DNA from: Psoroptes ovis
Taxonomy: Eukaryota > Arthropoda > Arachnida > Sarcoptiformes > Psoroptidae
Reading direction: 5' to 3'
DNA: 64,000 bases
NCBI GenBank assembly: GCA_002943765.1
Contig: PQWQ01000041.1
Span: 220,091-284,090 of the forward strand
Both the position numbers and the translations under genes were made by a program. Positions 45,612 through 58,702 of this stretch are shown piece after piece. Numbering within the stretch: position 1 is the stretch's first letter; each line of letters begins with the position of its first letter. The notes below the pieces were generated by a model, which saw nothing but the letters and a program-made list of their open reading frames with translations, had not been told where the DNA came from and made no database searches.

Positions 45612-48600
45612 CTGTTCATTTCAATTTATGAAAAAAATGAAAAAAAATTTATTACTGATTTAGTTGATAAAATCATCATTATTATTATATAATTTTCATT
45701 TGATAACGGTCCATTTTTTTCAAAATTTTTTTAGTTTATTTATTTATTTATTTCATCAGAAACATAACACACACACATAATGTTCATCATCACAATTAAT
45801 GACTGAAAAAACATGAAAACTTTTCATTTATTTAAAAATTTAATTGAACACAAAGAGAGAGATATCACAAAAACTCAATTGAACACAGAAAAATCACAAA
45901 TAATTTTAGAACAAACAACAAAAACAAAAAATGCAAATTGAAAAATTATGAGTAAAAATTTTCAAAAATATATTAAAATTTAAAATGTGTTTAAGAGACA
46001 AAATTTTAAATGAAAATAATAATATTTAAATTACATTCAATAATATTTGGTATATAATTGGATATTATAAACATGAAAAATACCATCAAAAGAGAGAGAA
46101 AACATAGGAGAAAATTGAATTTAAATAAATTCAAATTAATAAATAAATGAATGGAAATAGCTTCAAATGACACAAAACAAACACATATTATTCATTTAAA
46201 TATTTTTCATTGTTGAATTGTTATTATTCATTTTTCAATTAGAAATTATATATCAAGAAAAATATTAAAGAGAAACATATGAGCGAAATGAATGAATGAA
46301 CGTGAAATATACAGTCAAATAAACGTAAGAAATGTACAATGAAATAAACAACAAACAACTACGAATAACAAATAAAATAAACAGCCAAACAACAACAGAA
46401 ACGTTCAGTGTTCAAAATTGTTTTCGTCATTGCAAAATATTTAAATGAAAATGCAACCAACAAAAATAAAACCACCGGCACCATCATGTGGATGATCGTT
46501 GTTGTTTCAAAGGTGGTGGAATTTTTTTTTCTTTCTTCGAAAGTTTTTTTTTGTTCTTTTTCCTTTTTTGGGTGGTGTTTTATTATTATTATTGTTATTA
46601 TCATTATTTGCAACGAAGAACAAGAAGAGGAAGGTTACACACATATGATCGATCCTGTTACGTTTTCTTATTTTTGAATTAAAAATTCAAACTAAAAACA
46701 ACAACATACAAATACACACAATCGATTTTATGGTCCATATGCAATAATCGTAGTAACGATAACCATCGATCATGGACATTCAATGGCAAGATGTGTCATA
46801 CCGAACACACAATCAAAATGATTCATAAATTATGATTTTACAACAAAACCATTCTATTCAAGAAATAGTAGAAAATCAAACGGAAAAATATAATATAAAA
46901 GATTTCCTATGGGGTTAAATTGAATGTCTATGAAAATGCCTGTGAACATAACAAAACACACACACCTGGAATCAAGGTTTCACTAAATATTTCACCACTG
47001 TTTGTTTGCTAGTCGTATACGAGAAGGGAGACACAGAAAAAATTAAATAAATAAATATCAATTGTTATTGTTGTTCAATTCAATTGGTTAAAGCGCACAC
47101 AAGTCATTGAATGAATCAATAAATGAATGAATGACTGAAAATATCAAGTCTTAAGCAATGTCATCAATACGACACACAAAACACACATAAAACACACAGA
47201 TGATTATATCCAAGAGAATCAATGATCAATGAGTGTTTGATGGCAACTTAAAACAACAACAAAAAACAACGACGATGACAACAAACACACAAATCAATCA
47301 TCTGATTCATTTTTTGAAAAAATTTTTGAAAATAAATAAATAAATTAAAACACAGATAAATGATTGAATTGAAATGAATCAAATGTCGAATCATGAAAAT
47401 GTTTTTAAACAAAATATTCACAACACAAACACACTGTTCAATTAAATGGAGCACACAATTTTTTTATGTATGTCGAAAATCAATCAAAATAAATGGTGAA
47501 CGAGGAAGATGAATTTTTCAAAAATATAATTTGGCGCCAATTGTTTCATCAATTTTCATGGAAAAAATAACAGAAAACAAAAATAAGGTTCACAACGGTT
47601 GATGTATCGATGATCAATGAAGGAATGAATAAAATAAAATTACAATTTTTCACAATTGTTTAAACATGAAATTTTCTGGAAAATCTTCATTTTTTTTTCT
47701 TTTTTCATTGAAATTAATCACATTGAACCTCTTGTTAAAAAAGAGAAATAAAAGTTTTCATAGTTTAATTCATTCATTCATAGTTTTTTCTATTTGAAAA
47801 TTTATTGGAAAATTAACTGTAAAATTTCAAATATTTTCTTTTCGTTGTTTGAGAGAAAAGTTTATTTACAAAGTTTAATTATTTTTCTTCATCATTTGAA
47901 AAGAGAAAACATACATATCAATTTCAACACACACAGAAATATACTGTTCCAATGAATGAACTAAAAAAAAAATACACGTAAATAAATTACACACACAAAT
48001 AACCATATAACAAATAAGAAAATAACACGTAACACGTATTTTTTTCCAGTTTTGATTTAAAATTTTGTCATTTCTTTGCTTGTTTTAAGTACTTGTTTCA
48101 ATAATATATTTGTGTTGTTGTCTGTGTTTCATTCATTCACGTTTTTCATTCAAAGAAATTTTTTGAATACGATAAAATAAAATGAATAAAATGTCATTCA
48201 AACGCAAACGCAAATTATGAACGAACTAACAAACAAACGAATTATTAACCGCAATTAAATGAAATGTTTTTGACTTTTCTTTTTTTGATTACATTTCATC
48301 TGCTTTTTCGTTTTCTCTTTCAATGAACACAGAAATTTTAATTCAAAATGATAATGTTTGAATTGAAGATAAATGTGCGCGAATGAAACGTAGAAAAATC
48401 ATACGGAGAAAAATTAACGAAAAATTTCAAGTCAAAGTAAAAGTCATTTCATTTTGTTTTCTACTTCATGGATGCTTTTGATTTTATCGTTTAAGTACTG
48501 AAAAAATACAAACTAAGAATGGTTAGTGATGTTTGTACAGCGATTAATGGATAAATGAATAAATAAATGAATGGATAAATGAACGAACGAATAAATGGAA

Positions 48601-48975
48601 AAATAAAAATGTTTTTCTCCAAAAACAAAAATGCTTTGAATAATAATAATAATACTCATAATACTAATGTTGATAATCATGATAATATTACAACAACAGG
48701 CCAACGATTTATTTTTTTTCATTTATTTTGATTTAGATAATAGTAAATACAATCATAATAATAATAATTATTGGATATAGTTTATGTTAGTGTGCGTGTA
48801 TGTGCAACATGTGTATTTTTCAAATATTTTAATATTTTAAAACTTAGATTAAGTGTTATGTTATTTGTGTTACATTACACATTATACAAACGTTACAAAT
48901 GAGACACAATACCAAGCGATAGAGAGAGATGGAGAGAGTTAGGTTGTACATCGGAAAAAGTCACTGAAATACATC

Positions 48976-49001
48976 AAAAAAAAAAAAAAAAAAAAAAAAA
49001 A
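48976..49001. repeat. A26 homopolymer
   Basis: Uninterrupted run of 26 A on the + strand in the presumed bbx intron. Confidence 0.9.
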
Positions 49002-50920
49002 TACGTACACAAAATAATAAGTATTTTGAATTCAATGAGTATCGTCGTTCGTTTGTATATAATGATCCGTGGATGTGACATAAATCTAGGTCATTTCATT
49101 CATTCAAAAACAAAAACATACGAAACGAAAGTATGCATCGACAATGGTGAAAATAAATAAATCAATAATAATGGTTAACAACAACAGCAACAAGAGAGAG
49201 AGAGATGATGCAGGCATAGACACAGAGAGAGACAGAGTGAATGAATAAATAAATGGATAGATGTTGAAAAAAATATAATTTTCAAAACAAAAAAAAAATA
49301 TTTCATTTCATTTAATATTTAATCACATTATTTATCATCATACACACATAATAGATACACAGAAACAAACAAACACACAAAGAGTGAATGAACGAACCAA
49401 ATACATGCACAAATAATTAATACAATTCAAATGAATGAAAATATTGAAAATATCAAATGAAAATATCGAAAATATGAAATGAAATATCGAGAAAACGACA
49501 AAAAACAAAAACAAGAAATGATAATTTCAAATAATAATTCAATCAAATGTTTCATTCATTTTCATTCATTCATTCATTCATCAATATGTTTTCAAATGTT
49601 GAGAGGAAAATAATATTTTTCCTTTCATTCATCATTTGATTTGATGATGAAAATTATGCCACCACCACCACCACAACGACCATATGAAATAATGACTGAT
49701 GAAATGTGCTGATTTTCAATTTGTTCGATAATATATTAGGGATACATATAAAATATGAAATTATTATTTAAAAATTGATGTTATTTTGTTTTTGTTTTAT
49801 TGTTGTTTGTTATTTAATCTAAATTATATATTTTTTTAACAGTTATTTCTCTTAGGTCGATGATTTATTTTGTTCCTTTCTCTCTCTCTCTTTTTGTAAA
49901 ATTGATTTGAATTAAAAAATTTGAAAAAAAAAACGAAAAAAAAAATTCAGATCAATATTTTCAAATGTGGTTATAATAATGATAATAAGTGATTTATAGA
50001 CAATAACAGCTAATATTTTAAATGTTCATTAACTAATATTATCATTGTTAGGTTCAATTTTGTTTCGAATTTGGAATAATCAAGGAACATAAATCACACT
50101 GGAAAAATGGAAAAAATGACGGAATTTTCGAAAGATTTTAAAATTTTTTTCAAATAAGATTTAATCAAATGATGGATCTCAACGATGATCGGATTAATCG
50201 ATAGATAATCATCATGAATGATGGGATAAATCGACGAATGATCATCGATAAATGGCTCATCGAGTATCCATCAATCCAATACCTTATGGATTCGATGAAT
50301 TTTATGAAAATGAATAAATTTTCCGGGTCAATAAAGTAGAGTTTTTGTATTCAAATTTTCATTTAAATTATTGAAAAAATTATTCAAATTTTTTTTACAT
50401 ATTCAAATTAATCATGATAATCGAAACCATGTCACCATAATCATTTCAACATTATCATCATTAATAATGATGATCATTAATTAATCATTTAATTAATAAA
50501 TTAATTAATTTAAATCATATAACAGTCATCATCATCATCATCATCATACGACATGATACGACACAGAAATTTGGAAAAAAATCAATTCAATTTCTCTTTT
50601 TTATTTACCATTCACCATTCAAAATTCAAAATTAGTTTATTTCAATCAATCAATAAATGATTAGAGAAAAAACACCGTAATCATCCTCATGATTTAAAAT
50701 TGAATGAAATGAAAACTTTCACTTTCTCTCTTGATTCGACAATGAACAAGAACGAAAAAAAAAATGAAATGAAATGATTCATTTAATAATTTCATATTCT
50801 CTTCAAATATTTTTGACTTAAATTTCAATATTTTGACTCGAAAAAAAAACATTTCAAATAATTGCATGTTGTAACATATTTATTTATTTATTTGTTCAAA
50901 TTTTCGATATTTCGATTAAC

Positions 50921-50942
50921 AAAAAAAAAAAAAAAAAAAAAA
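50921..50942. repeat. A22 homopolymer
   Basis: Uninterrupted run of 22 A on the + strand. Confidence 0.9.
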
Positions 50943-53900
50943 CAAGGGAATGAAACTGTTGTTGTTATTTGATGTTGCTGTTGTTGTTTGGCCCCATTAC
51001 AAACATGGATCCGGTAGTTTTGAAATGATAATGATGATGATACAACAACGACAGCAGCAGCAACAGCGAAAAAAAAAAATTGACTGAAAATTGAAAAAAA
51101 AACAAGAAATGACCAGAAAACGAAAAATCATTTGATTTTCAATACAATCAACAAGTACATACAGACACACAGCTGAAAAGCATAAAAGCACACAGAACAC
51201 AAACACAAGAGTTTGGTGTTGTTTTGAATGAGAGAGAAATAACGCCATTTGCCATAATTTCAAATCAATTTAATTATCATTATGGCTGTATATGTGTGTT
51301 ATGCTTGTGGATGTTATGGAAAATCAAAGGCCATTCATTTAGTTGGAAATTGAAATGAAATAAAATGAAATTTTTGAAATTTTTCATTCATTCATTTCAT
51401 AGACATTCACATTCATTCAAGTCATTCATCCACAAATGAAAAAAGTACAGAAATTTAGGACAAATACATAAAAAAAACAAAAAAATTAAAATTGAAATAT
51501 CAAATCAAATCAATTAGAAAAACACGTACTATTTTCTATCAAAAAATCAAAAATCCATAATTTGAAAAATAAAAATTTAAAAATTTCTTTTAAAACAAAA
51601 ACAACCACTGAATTGTGGCAAATTGTATGCGAGAACAACATTCTCATATGCACAGAAACAACTGCAACAAAAGCATCCATACATTTAGCATTAGAGATTC
51701 GAAACTAATGGTTACACAAAATTTGATTTATAGCATCTTTATCGATGATATAATCGGCGAAAATCATCAGTGAAATAATCGGTAATAAGCGTCAGGTGCC
51801 CGAGATTATTCAACAGGCATTTTGAGGAGAAATTTCAAACACTGTGATCATGGAAATAATGCTTTCACACAAATGATATCGTTTGATTGGTATCAATCAT
51901 AAAATCATCATACCTTTCAATTTTTTATCATTGATTCATAATTTGATTGATGATATTCATTGATCCATTAAAAATTGGACGATTAACGATCGGAGTTTGT
52001 ACACAAAACGATTCAAATAAATGAATAACTGAATCGAATTCAAGTGATATATGGATGATTTTTGAATTAAAAAACAACAACAAAAAAATTCATTTGAAAA
52101 CATTTAAAAATACACTACACACAGAAATGAATTGAAATTTTTTTTCAAAGCATTGAATTGAAAATGTATGAAATGAAATGAAATGAATAAAAATCAAGCT
52201 TATTAGCAGGTGCACATATGTGTATGTTGAATGGCTAAACACACAACAACATGTTCAAAATGAAAAAAAAAGAATTTCATTCAATCAATGAATTGAATGA
52301 ATGAATGGATAAAATGAATGGTTTTTTGTATGAAAACCAGCTTTGCAAAAACAACATCAACAAACACACCATTGATGAATGAAAACTGTGCATGTTTTCG
52401 ATGGTAATAATGATGATTACCATTATTATCATTATTATTATCGTTTATTTTACCATTAAATGATTGAGTAATATTCATCATCATCATCATCATCATCATC
52501 AAAATATAACCGGAATTTATTAGACTCTTTTCATTTCATTTAATTTTTGTAGATTTCTAATTTGTTGCTAAAGATTTAAGTGAAAAACCGGATTTTTCTG
52601 TTTCTATTTTCTTGTTGTGTAGTTCATATATTTAAGATTGAAAAATTCATTCATTCAAAAATGATTAACAAACAGCGACATCATTGTAGACAACATCAAA
52701 GAGCCACATCAATACATCAAAACACATAAACATTATACCACAAAATAATCAACAAAAATTTTAAATGATGATTGAGGGGTAAATAATTGTTTTTCATTGA
52801 TTGGTCGGTCTGTCCGTCCATCCATACATCCATTCAATCATTTATTCATTTAATCAATGAATGAATAAACACACACACTTTTTGACTTGAATCAACATGT
52901 ATATTGATGGCACAGAGAAAAATAGAGAGAAGAAACTGGCTCCAAATTCTAATGATTTAACTCTTTTTTTTCAAAAATGTTTTCTTCATTTCATTCAACA
53001 TTCAATATTTACATTTATTCAGTAATACACCATACAGCTTATGCACACACAAACACACAACCAAACTTATAGAAACATCCCTCGAACAAAACAAGTTATT
53101 CATTTCTTTATTCCTAGATTGAATCGAATGAATTGAACGCCTGATATCGTTAGAATTATTGTTGTTTTTATGGTAGCAACACCAACAAAATCAGCAACAG
53201 CATCCAATGAAACAAAATACAATCAAAATCGTTTCAGAACGATTGTTTCTCGGTAGAAGTGAATCAAAATACATATTTCTCTCTCAATCATCGCCATGAC
53301 TATCATCATTATCTTTCTCTCTATGTTCAAAAACAAACCGGTCATGAATGAATGAATCGATTCAACAAATAATCAGACAAAATAGAGAGAATCCAAAACA
53401 GAATTAAATATCCAAAGATGGTGGCGCTAATTCCGAACGTAAATAAACAGGGCGCCATTCATCGATTCATGATGATATTTGATGCTCAAAAGCGTGCTGA
53501 AATGCAATTAATTTAATGAATTTTGAAATAATTTTTGAATGAAATTATTTTGAATGAAGAAAATTAAAATGGTGATGTTTCATAGAAATGTGTACAAATA
53601 CACCAATGATCAAAACACAAACACAAGAAACACACAAAACACCAACACACAGACAATTTCATTGGAATAGCATTTTGAACAAAAACAATAATGATATTGT
53701 TTTTCAATTTAAATTTTTCAATTCAATATTCAGTAATCATATAGATAACTATTTATAAAAGATACAGTACCATAAACAATAAATACATTTAACACACATG
53801 TAATTATTATTATTTATCGACAATTATTTACAAATAAACAAACACACAGAGATATGTTAAAACGAAAAATGAAACAAAATTCATCAAAAGTGGAAGCCAA

Positions 53901-55689
53901 GGGCGCCATTTTAATGATGATCGACCGACAGAGAGACAGAGAACGAAATAGAGAGGGGCGAGCAACATTAGACTTGTATATTGGCAAATTTCATTATTTA
54001 CTTGTGTGTGTGCATGTGTGGTTGTAATTATCATCATTATTATTATTTGATTCAATGTTTTATTTTCAAAATTATTGACAAAATAAACAAAATGAATGGA
54101 TGGGGGATAAGTAAAATACACACACACACACATTTCAATGGAATAAACAGAGATGAAAAACATAAGTTTTTAATCAGAATTTTAACGAAAAAAAGCATGA
54201 AAATTAATCAAAAGAATATTCTTTTGGTAAAACAAAATTATATCGAAAGAATAGATTTTTCAAGTTGAAGATCAAAAGTCAAGTGAAAAATTAAGAAAAT
54301 CAAGTGATTTAATTCAAAGCAAAACAAAAACATATTATTCATTATGATTTATAGATTTCAAAGAATAAAGAATTAGTTTAGAATAATAACAATAACAATA
54401 ATAACAACAAAAATAAAAAATGGACAAATTGATCAATATCAAATGAATAATATTGTTTACAATTATGTTTATTATTGGAAAATTATCAGAAATTATTGGA
54501 AATCATTGAAAATAAATAATCCATAAACCTAAAAACATGATTCGGATATGATTGGATTATTAAGGATTTGATAATAATTACAAATATTAATAAGTATTTA
54601 AGAAATATTGGAAATATTAGTGAAATTATTTTGATCTTCAGAAATAATAATAACGATTAATATTAACCACAATTCTTCCACAGGCTTTTTAGGTGAATTA
54701 TTTTGCCTTGAACATTTACACAAGAAACAATTTCACACAAGAATTTCGCACACGAATGCTTTGTATGAAGCATTTGTTGGAATGTACGAAAAACATGCAA
54801 ACAAACACAAAGAGAGTAAAAGAAATAAAATTAAATGGAATGAATAACAATGTTTTATTTAGAGAACCTGGAAAACATCTTAACATCTGAACATTACAAT
54901 CATCATCATCATCGATGATCATAAAAAAAATCAAGGCCAACATCTTTGACATTTTCGCAATTCCTCTTCTTTGAACATTGAAATTTGATTACTTCAAATT
55001 CGATTTCTAAGAATTAGATTCAATTAAACATAAAATACATCAACATATTGGCCACAATTATTAGGTGGAATTTTTGAAGCAATTTTCACCGAAATTTTCA
55101 TCATCATCATCATTCGGATAACCGGAAAATTCAATTATATCATCTAAACAATGTTTACAGACACAGACAAACAGAGAGAAGGACAGACATTTGAAATACC
55201 AAAGATGATACCGGCTACAAATGCATGTACACACACACACACAACCAACCAGCCAGACAGACACAGAAACAATTGATTGTAAATGGATGATACAAACAAA
55301 AGCACACACGTACATATTAAAACGACGCAAATGCAATCAAAATGGGTGAAAATTAATAAAAAAGAATTGAAATACCAGAAAGAATAACAATGTATATCTA
55401 CAACCACTAACAATGTTATTGCGTGTATACAATCATATATAAAGCCATATAATACAAAGATAATACAAAGTATTATTTGGAAAAATAAAGCAGAATTATT
55501 ATCATTTCTCATGGTTACCTAGTTATATCTGGAATAAAAAATAAAAATATGTAATTATGAAATGTACAAAATAAATGTAAAAAAACAATAAACAAAACAA
55601 GCGTCAATCGATACTGAAAAAATTTGGAAATTTGCACCAACGAAAACCGTCGAGGCATTCATTTTTGGTGGAGATTCATTCATAAAATA

Positions 55690-55870
55690 TTCAAGTGCAC
55701 AGTGTGGCTACTCCAATTAATAATGTAACTCTTCGCACTGAACCATCCACTCATAGCACACTATCATGGATTTATATTGATTCTGGCTGCCCAAAAATAA
55801 CATGTGTTCGGGAAAATTCGGTAATTCTTTGATTCTTTTTCAAATTTCCACGGAATAAAACAATGGAGAA

Positions 55871-55911
<41 letters not shown>
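55690..55911 (+). mobile_element. Retroelement-like fragment ending AATAAA-A40
   Basis: About 45 open codons (55690-55830) with GC-richer, coding-like composition, ending in WIYIDSGCPKITCVREN. The DSG with flanking Trp resembles the aspartic protease start of Ty1/copia polyproteins (W.(I/L)DSG). It is followed by AATAAA about 15 nt before an uninterrupted A40 at 55872-55911. That arrangement suggests a retroposed mRNA 3' end or a retroelement tail. No target duplication was established. Confidence 0.35.
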
Positions 55912-55916
<5 letters not shown>

Positions 55917-57274
55917 CAAAAAACAATTCAGAACAAACAGAAAACAAACAAATATAAATTCATCTTTGATAAATTTTTCTTTTTCTTTTTCATTCCACAT
56001 TTGCCATGACCTTCAATTTGGAAATGAAATAATAATAACCAAAATGAAATGAAATAAAAAACAACCTTCGACAAGTAAAACTTGAAAATTATGTTACATA
56101 ATACATACATAGAAATACACACAGAGAGATACATACAAAGACACAGAGAAACATACACACACATTAAACAACAGCAAGCGCAGCTTGTTTCTTTTTTATT
56201 TACAAAATTCTTCCAGTTAACAATTATTATTATCATCATCATCATTATTATCATTAAATATTACAACATGAATGAGAAGAATGACATGACATGTTTCTCT
56301 TTGAAATCAAAGAGAAAATCTGTTGTCGTTGAGCACACTCACTTGTCGTCGATGCTGTTGTCATTGCTGTTGCTGTGTCAAATGGATAGTTTCATGTGTT
56401 CGTTACAACAGCGACTCGCAATTGAAAATTCAAAAGATTTCTTCAATTTTTATTTGAAATTAATTTTATTATCACCAAAAAACACATGCATTGATTCTAT
56501 ATGGGGTTCTGGCGATCACACAAACAGACACATGCATTAATTCTATGCCAAAAATGTTTTTTATTTGATTTTTTTTTTCAATAAAAATTTCAATTGAAAA
56601 ACATATCATTTGAGATTCTACTCTACTCTCAGGAAAATCCATCAGATTTTCATGTGGTAGAAGCATAGGCAAATTTCTGCTCCTCCTCCGCTAAAAAACA
56701 TATATACATGTTTGGTTATTTCAATGTATAAAAATTTCACAATCGTTCACAGCTGATGATTTGGACTTGTAAAAATTTTTGAAAAATTGATAATAATGAA
56801 GTTTATTGAATTCGCTTGATTTTCAGGGCAACAAATATCAAATTTGTCATTTAGTAGGATTGTTGAGCCAATAAATTGAGAAATAATTGTCAAATTACGC
56901 ATTTCTCAATGCTAACCAACAAATGATGATAAATTTGGGAAACTTGGTCGGATTTTGAGTAAAATTTTGAGCCTAATTTTCAATGAATAAGTCATGAGTA
57001 ATAAAGAAATCTAAGCTAATAATTTTTCTATAATTTTAAATTAGATGAAATCTCAATGCCCGAAATCATTTAGAGGCCTTATTCATTCAACACAAAATTG
57101 GACCCATATTTCCATGAGTTCGGAACCAGATCGATTAATGAAATAATCATCTCCAATTGTTATTAATGTGATTGCATGAAACAAATTTGTATTTTTTTAA
57201 TTGATGAAAATTATTAAATAAAATTTTTATAATTGAATAAACTGAAATTTGAATACGAAAATACATGAAGAATA
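55912..57274. other. Intergenic or upstream bbx region, no gene seen
   Basis: CA/GA-rich then AT-rich. A minus-strand GTGAGT donor near 56343-56338 is preceded by a short ATG frame (MTTASTT), a possible but phase-incompatible bbx first exon. Nothing else is supported. Confidence 0.4.
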
Positions 57275-57316
57275 TTTAATTATAATTATAATTATATAAT
57301 TATAATTATAATTAAA
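57275..57316. repeat. Perfect 42-bp AT palindrome
   Basis: Built from TTAATTATAATTATAATTAT and its exact reverse complement with no spacer, extended by one T-A pair. It can extrude as a cruciform. Confidence 0.85.
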
Positions 57317-57956
57317 AACGAATGTGATCACTGTGCAATCGGAAGATCCAAGGACTCGACCTTGCAAACATTTCAGAAAGGTCTTTGACATCAGAGCCGT
57401 AAAATGTTTCCAAATTATTTTTCAAAATTTTCACACGACAGAAACTTAAAGAAACTCGCAAACATTAATATACCTAAGGGCTTAAGGGCCTCAAATATTT
57501 TTTTCTCACATTTAATCCCTCGCGTCGCCAGCTCAGTAATCCTTTTCGTCGTCAGTTGACTATTTTTCTTCAAAATTCATATTTTCTTTTTAACAATTTC
57601 TGTTGCATAACGAAAGGGCTAAACGACAAATATTGAATTAAAATCTTTAAACTTTGGGACTTTAAAACTTTATTGAACTTTATGGGTTATGAGTTATGGT
57701 TTATTTTATCTGAAAAACATTTTAAAATGGAAAGTTAAATTAATAGAGGAAAAATGTTTATTCTCACGTCGTGGCCACTTGGTCATTGAAATTGACATCC
57801 TAACTTTGTCTTTGACTTTTTGATAATGAGACCTAAGTGTCGACGATCGTGGTGTTCAAATATGTGTTTTTGGTTAGTGTTTGAGAGTAATTATGTTGTT
57901 TGTGCCGATCCTTGGTCTTTGTGTTGCGTACTTTATGTTGTTCTGTTGTTCGTATC

Positions 57957-58160
57957 GAAGGAAAGTTTAGCTTTCTTCTAAAAATTTTCAAAATCAATTA
58001 ACGGATTAAATTCGTAAGATAAGAATGTTCAAAAATAAATATATACAATTTTTTTCAGAACGGTTTGTGTTTTGGGAAAGGTTCTAAGTTTCTTAAGAAA
58101 AATCTCAAAAGCAATTAAAGGCTTAGAACCATAAGATAAAAATATTCATAATTGGATATG
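57957..58160. repeat. Diverged tandem duplication, ~115 bp apart
   Basis: 57957-58045 and 58074-58160 align by eye: both run AAG/AGG-rich, TTTCTT, a TTTTCAAAA/CTCAAAA stretch, then GCAATTAA or TCAATTAA, GG..TA, and TAAGATAA.AAT.TTCA. The pair lies upstream of the transposase-like gene. Confidence 0.5.
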
Positions 58161-58686
58161 TCACGGTGGTCAACATGGGCTTTGATTCTATTTCTTGAAA
58201 CTGCTAATTATTTTTTGTGCCCATCAGTAATTGAAATAAATAATTGGTGTACGTCCTTTGTGAATAAAGTCCCTAAATCTCTCTCCTTTTAAAATTTGAA
58301 TTTTATATTTTGCAACGATTTTTAATAAAATTATAACGATTTTTGTTGAATGAAGTCTAACAACGAAAATCATACGAAAATAACCTATTCTCTGCAACAA
58401 TTTCACGATTTTGTTACGATCATTTTAAAATTTCATCTTCATTTTTATCAAATTCTCGCCCATCATTATCATTATTCAATCTCAATATTCAATTTATATT
58501 AACTTTTCCATTTATATTTCCACTTTTTTTTGATTAACCGAATATCATTTATATTTTTCATTTATTCTTAACTGTTTGATTAATTTTAATTCCATTTTAA
58601 TATCTATAGCTTGAACCTCAGAATCTAATTCATTTTTTTCAGATAAATTTCACTGTACCGTTTCGAATAATTCTAATCCATCAAAT

Positions 58687-58702
58687 ATGTCGGCTACCAA
58701 CA
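58687..58702 (+). CDS. Transposase-like gene exon 1 (16 nt coding)
   Basis: MSATN plus one nt, donor GTGAGT at 58703. Preceded by a leader with TTTTTTCAG near 58640, so a 5' UTR intron is possible. Confidence 0.5.

Larger units (their letters stand above)
45612..55680. other. bbx: Long A-rich tract, probable 5' intron of bbx
   Basis: About 10 kb without a coding frame I can support. The + strand is strikingly A-rich (A26 at 48976-49001, A22 at 50921-50942, many AAAC/CACA runs), the mirror image of the T-rich + strand dachsous introns. This fits transcription on the minus strand, so this is probably intronic for bbx (inference). Several minus-strand donors were considered for a first exon; none gave phase 0 with an open frame. 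Confidence 0.45.

Noticed and set aside
53828..56254. Cys/Val-rich minus-strand ORFs
   Set aside because: Translations of CA/GT-rich intron-like repeats (for example CVCVCVH); no support as genes.
56330..56400. bbx first exon ending at GTGAGT near 56343
   Set aside because: The ATG frame would leave phase 1, while the first seen exon needs phase 0; would require another unseen exon.
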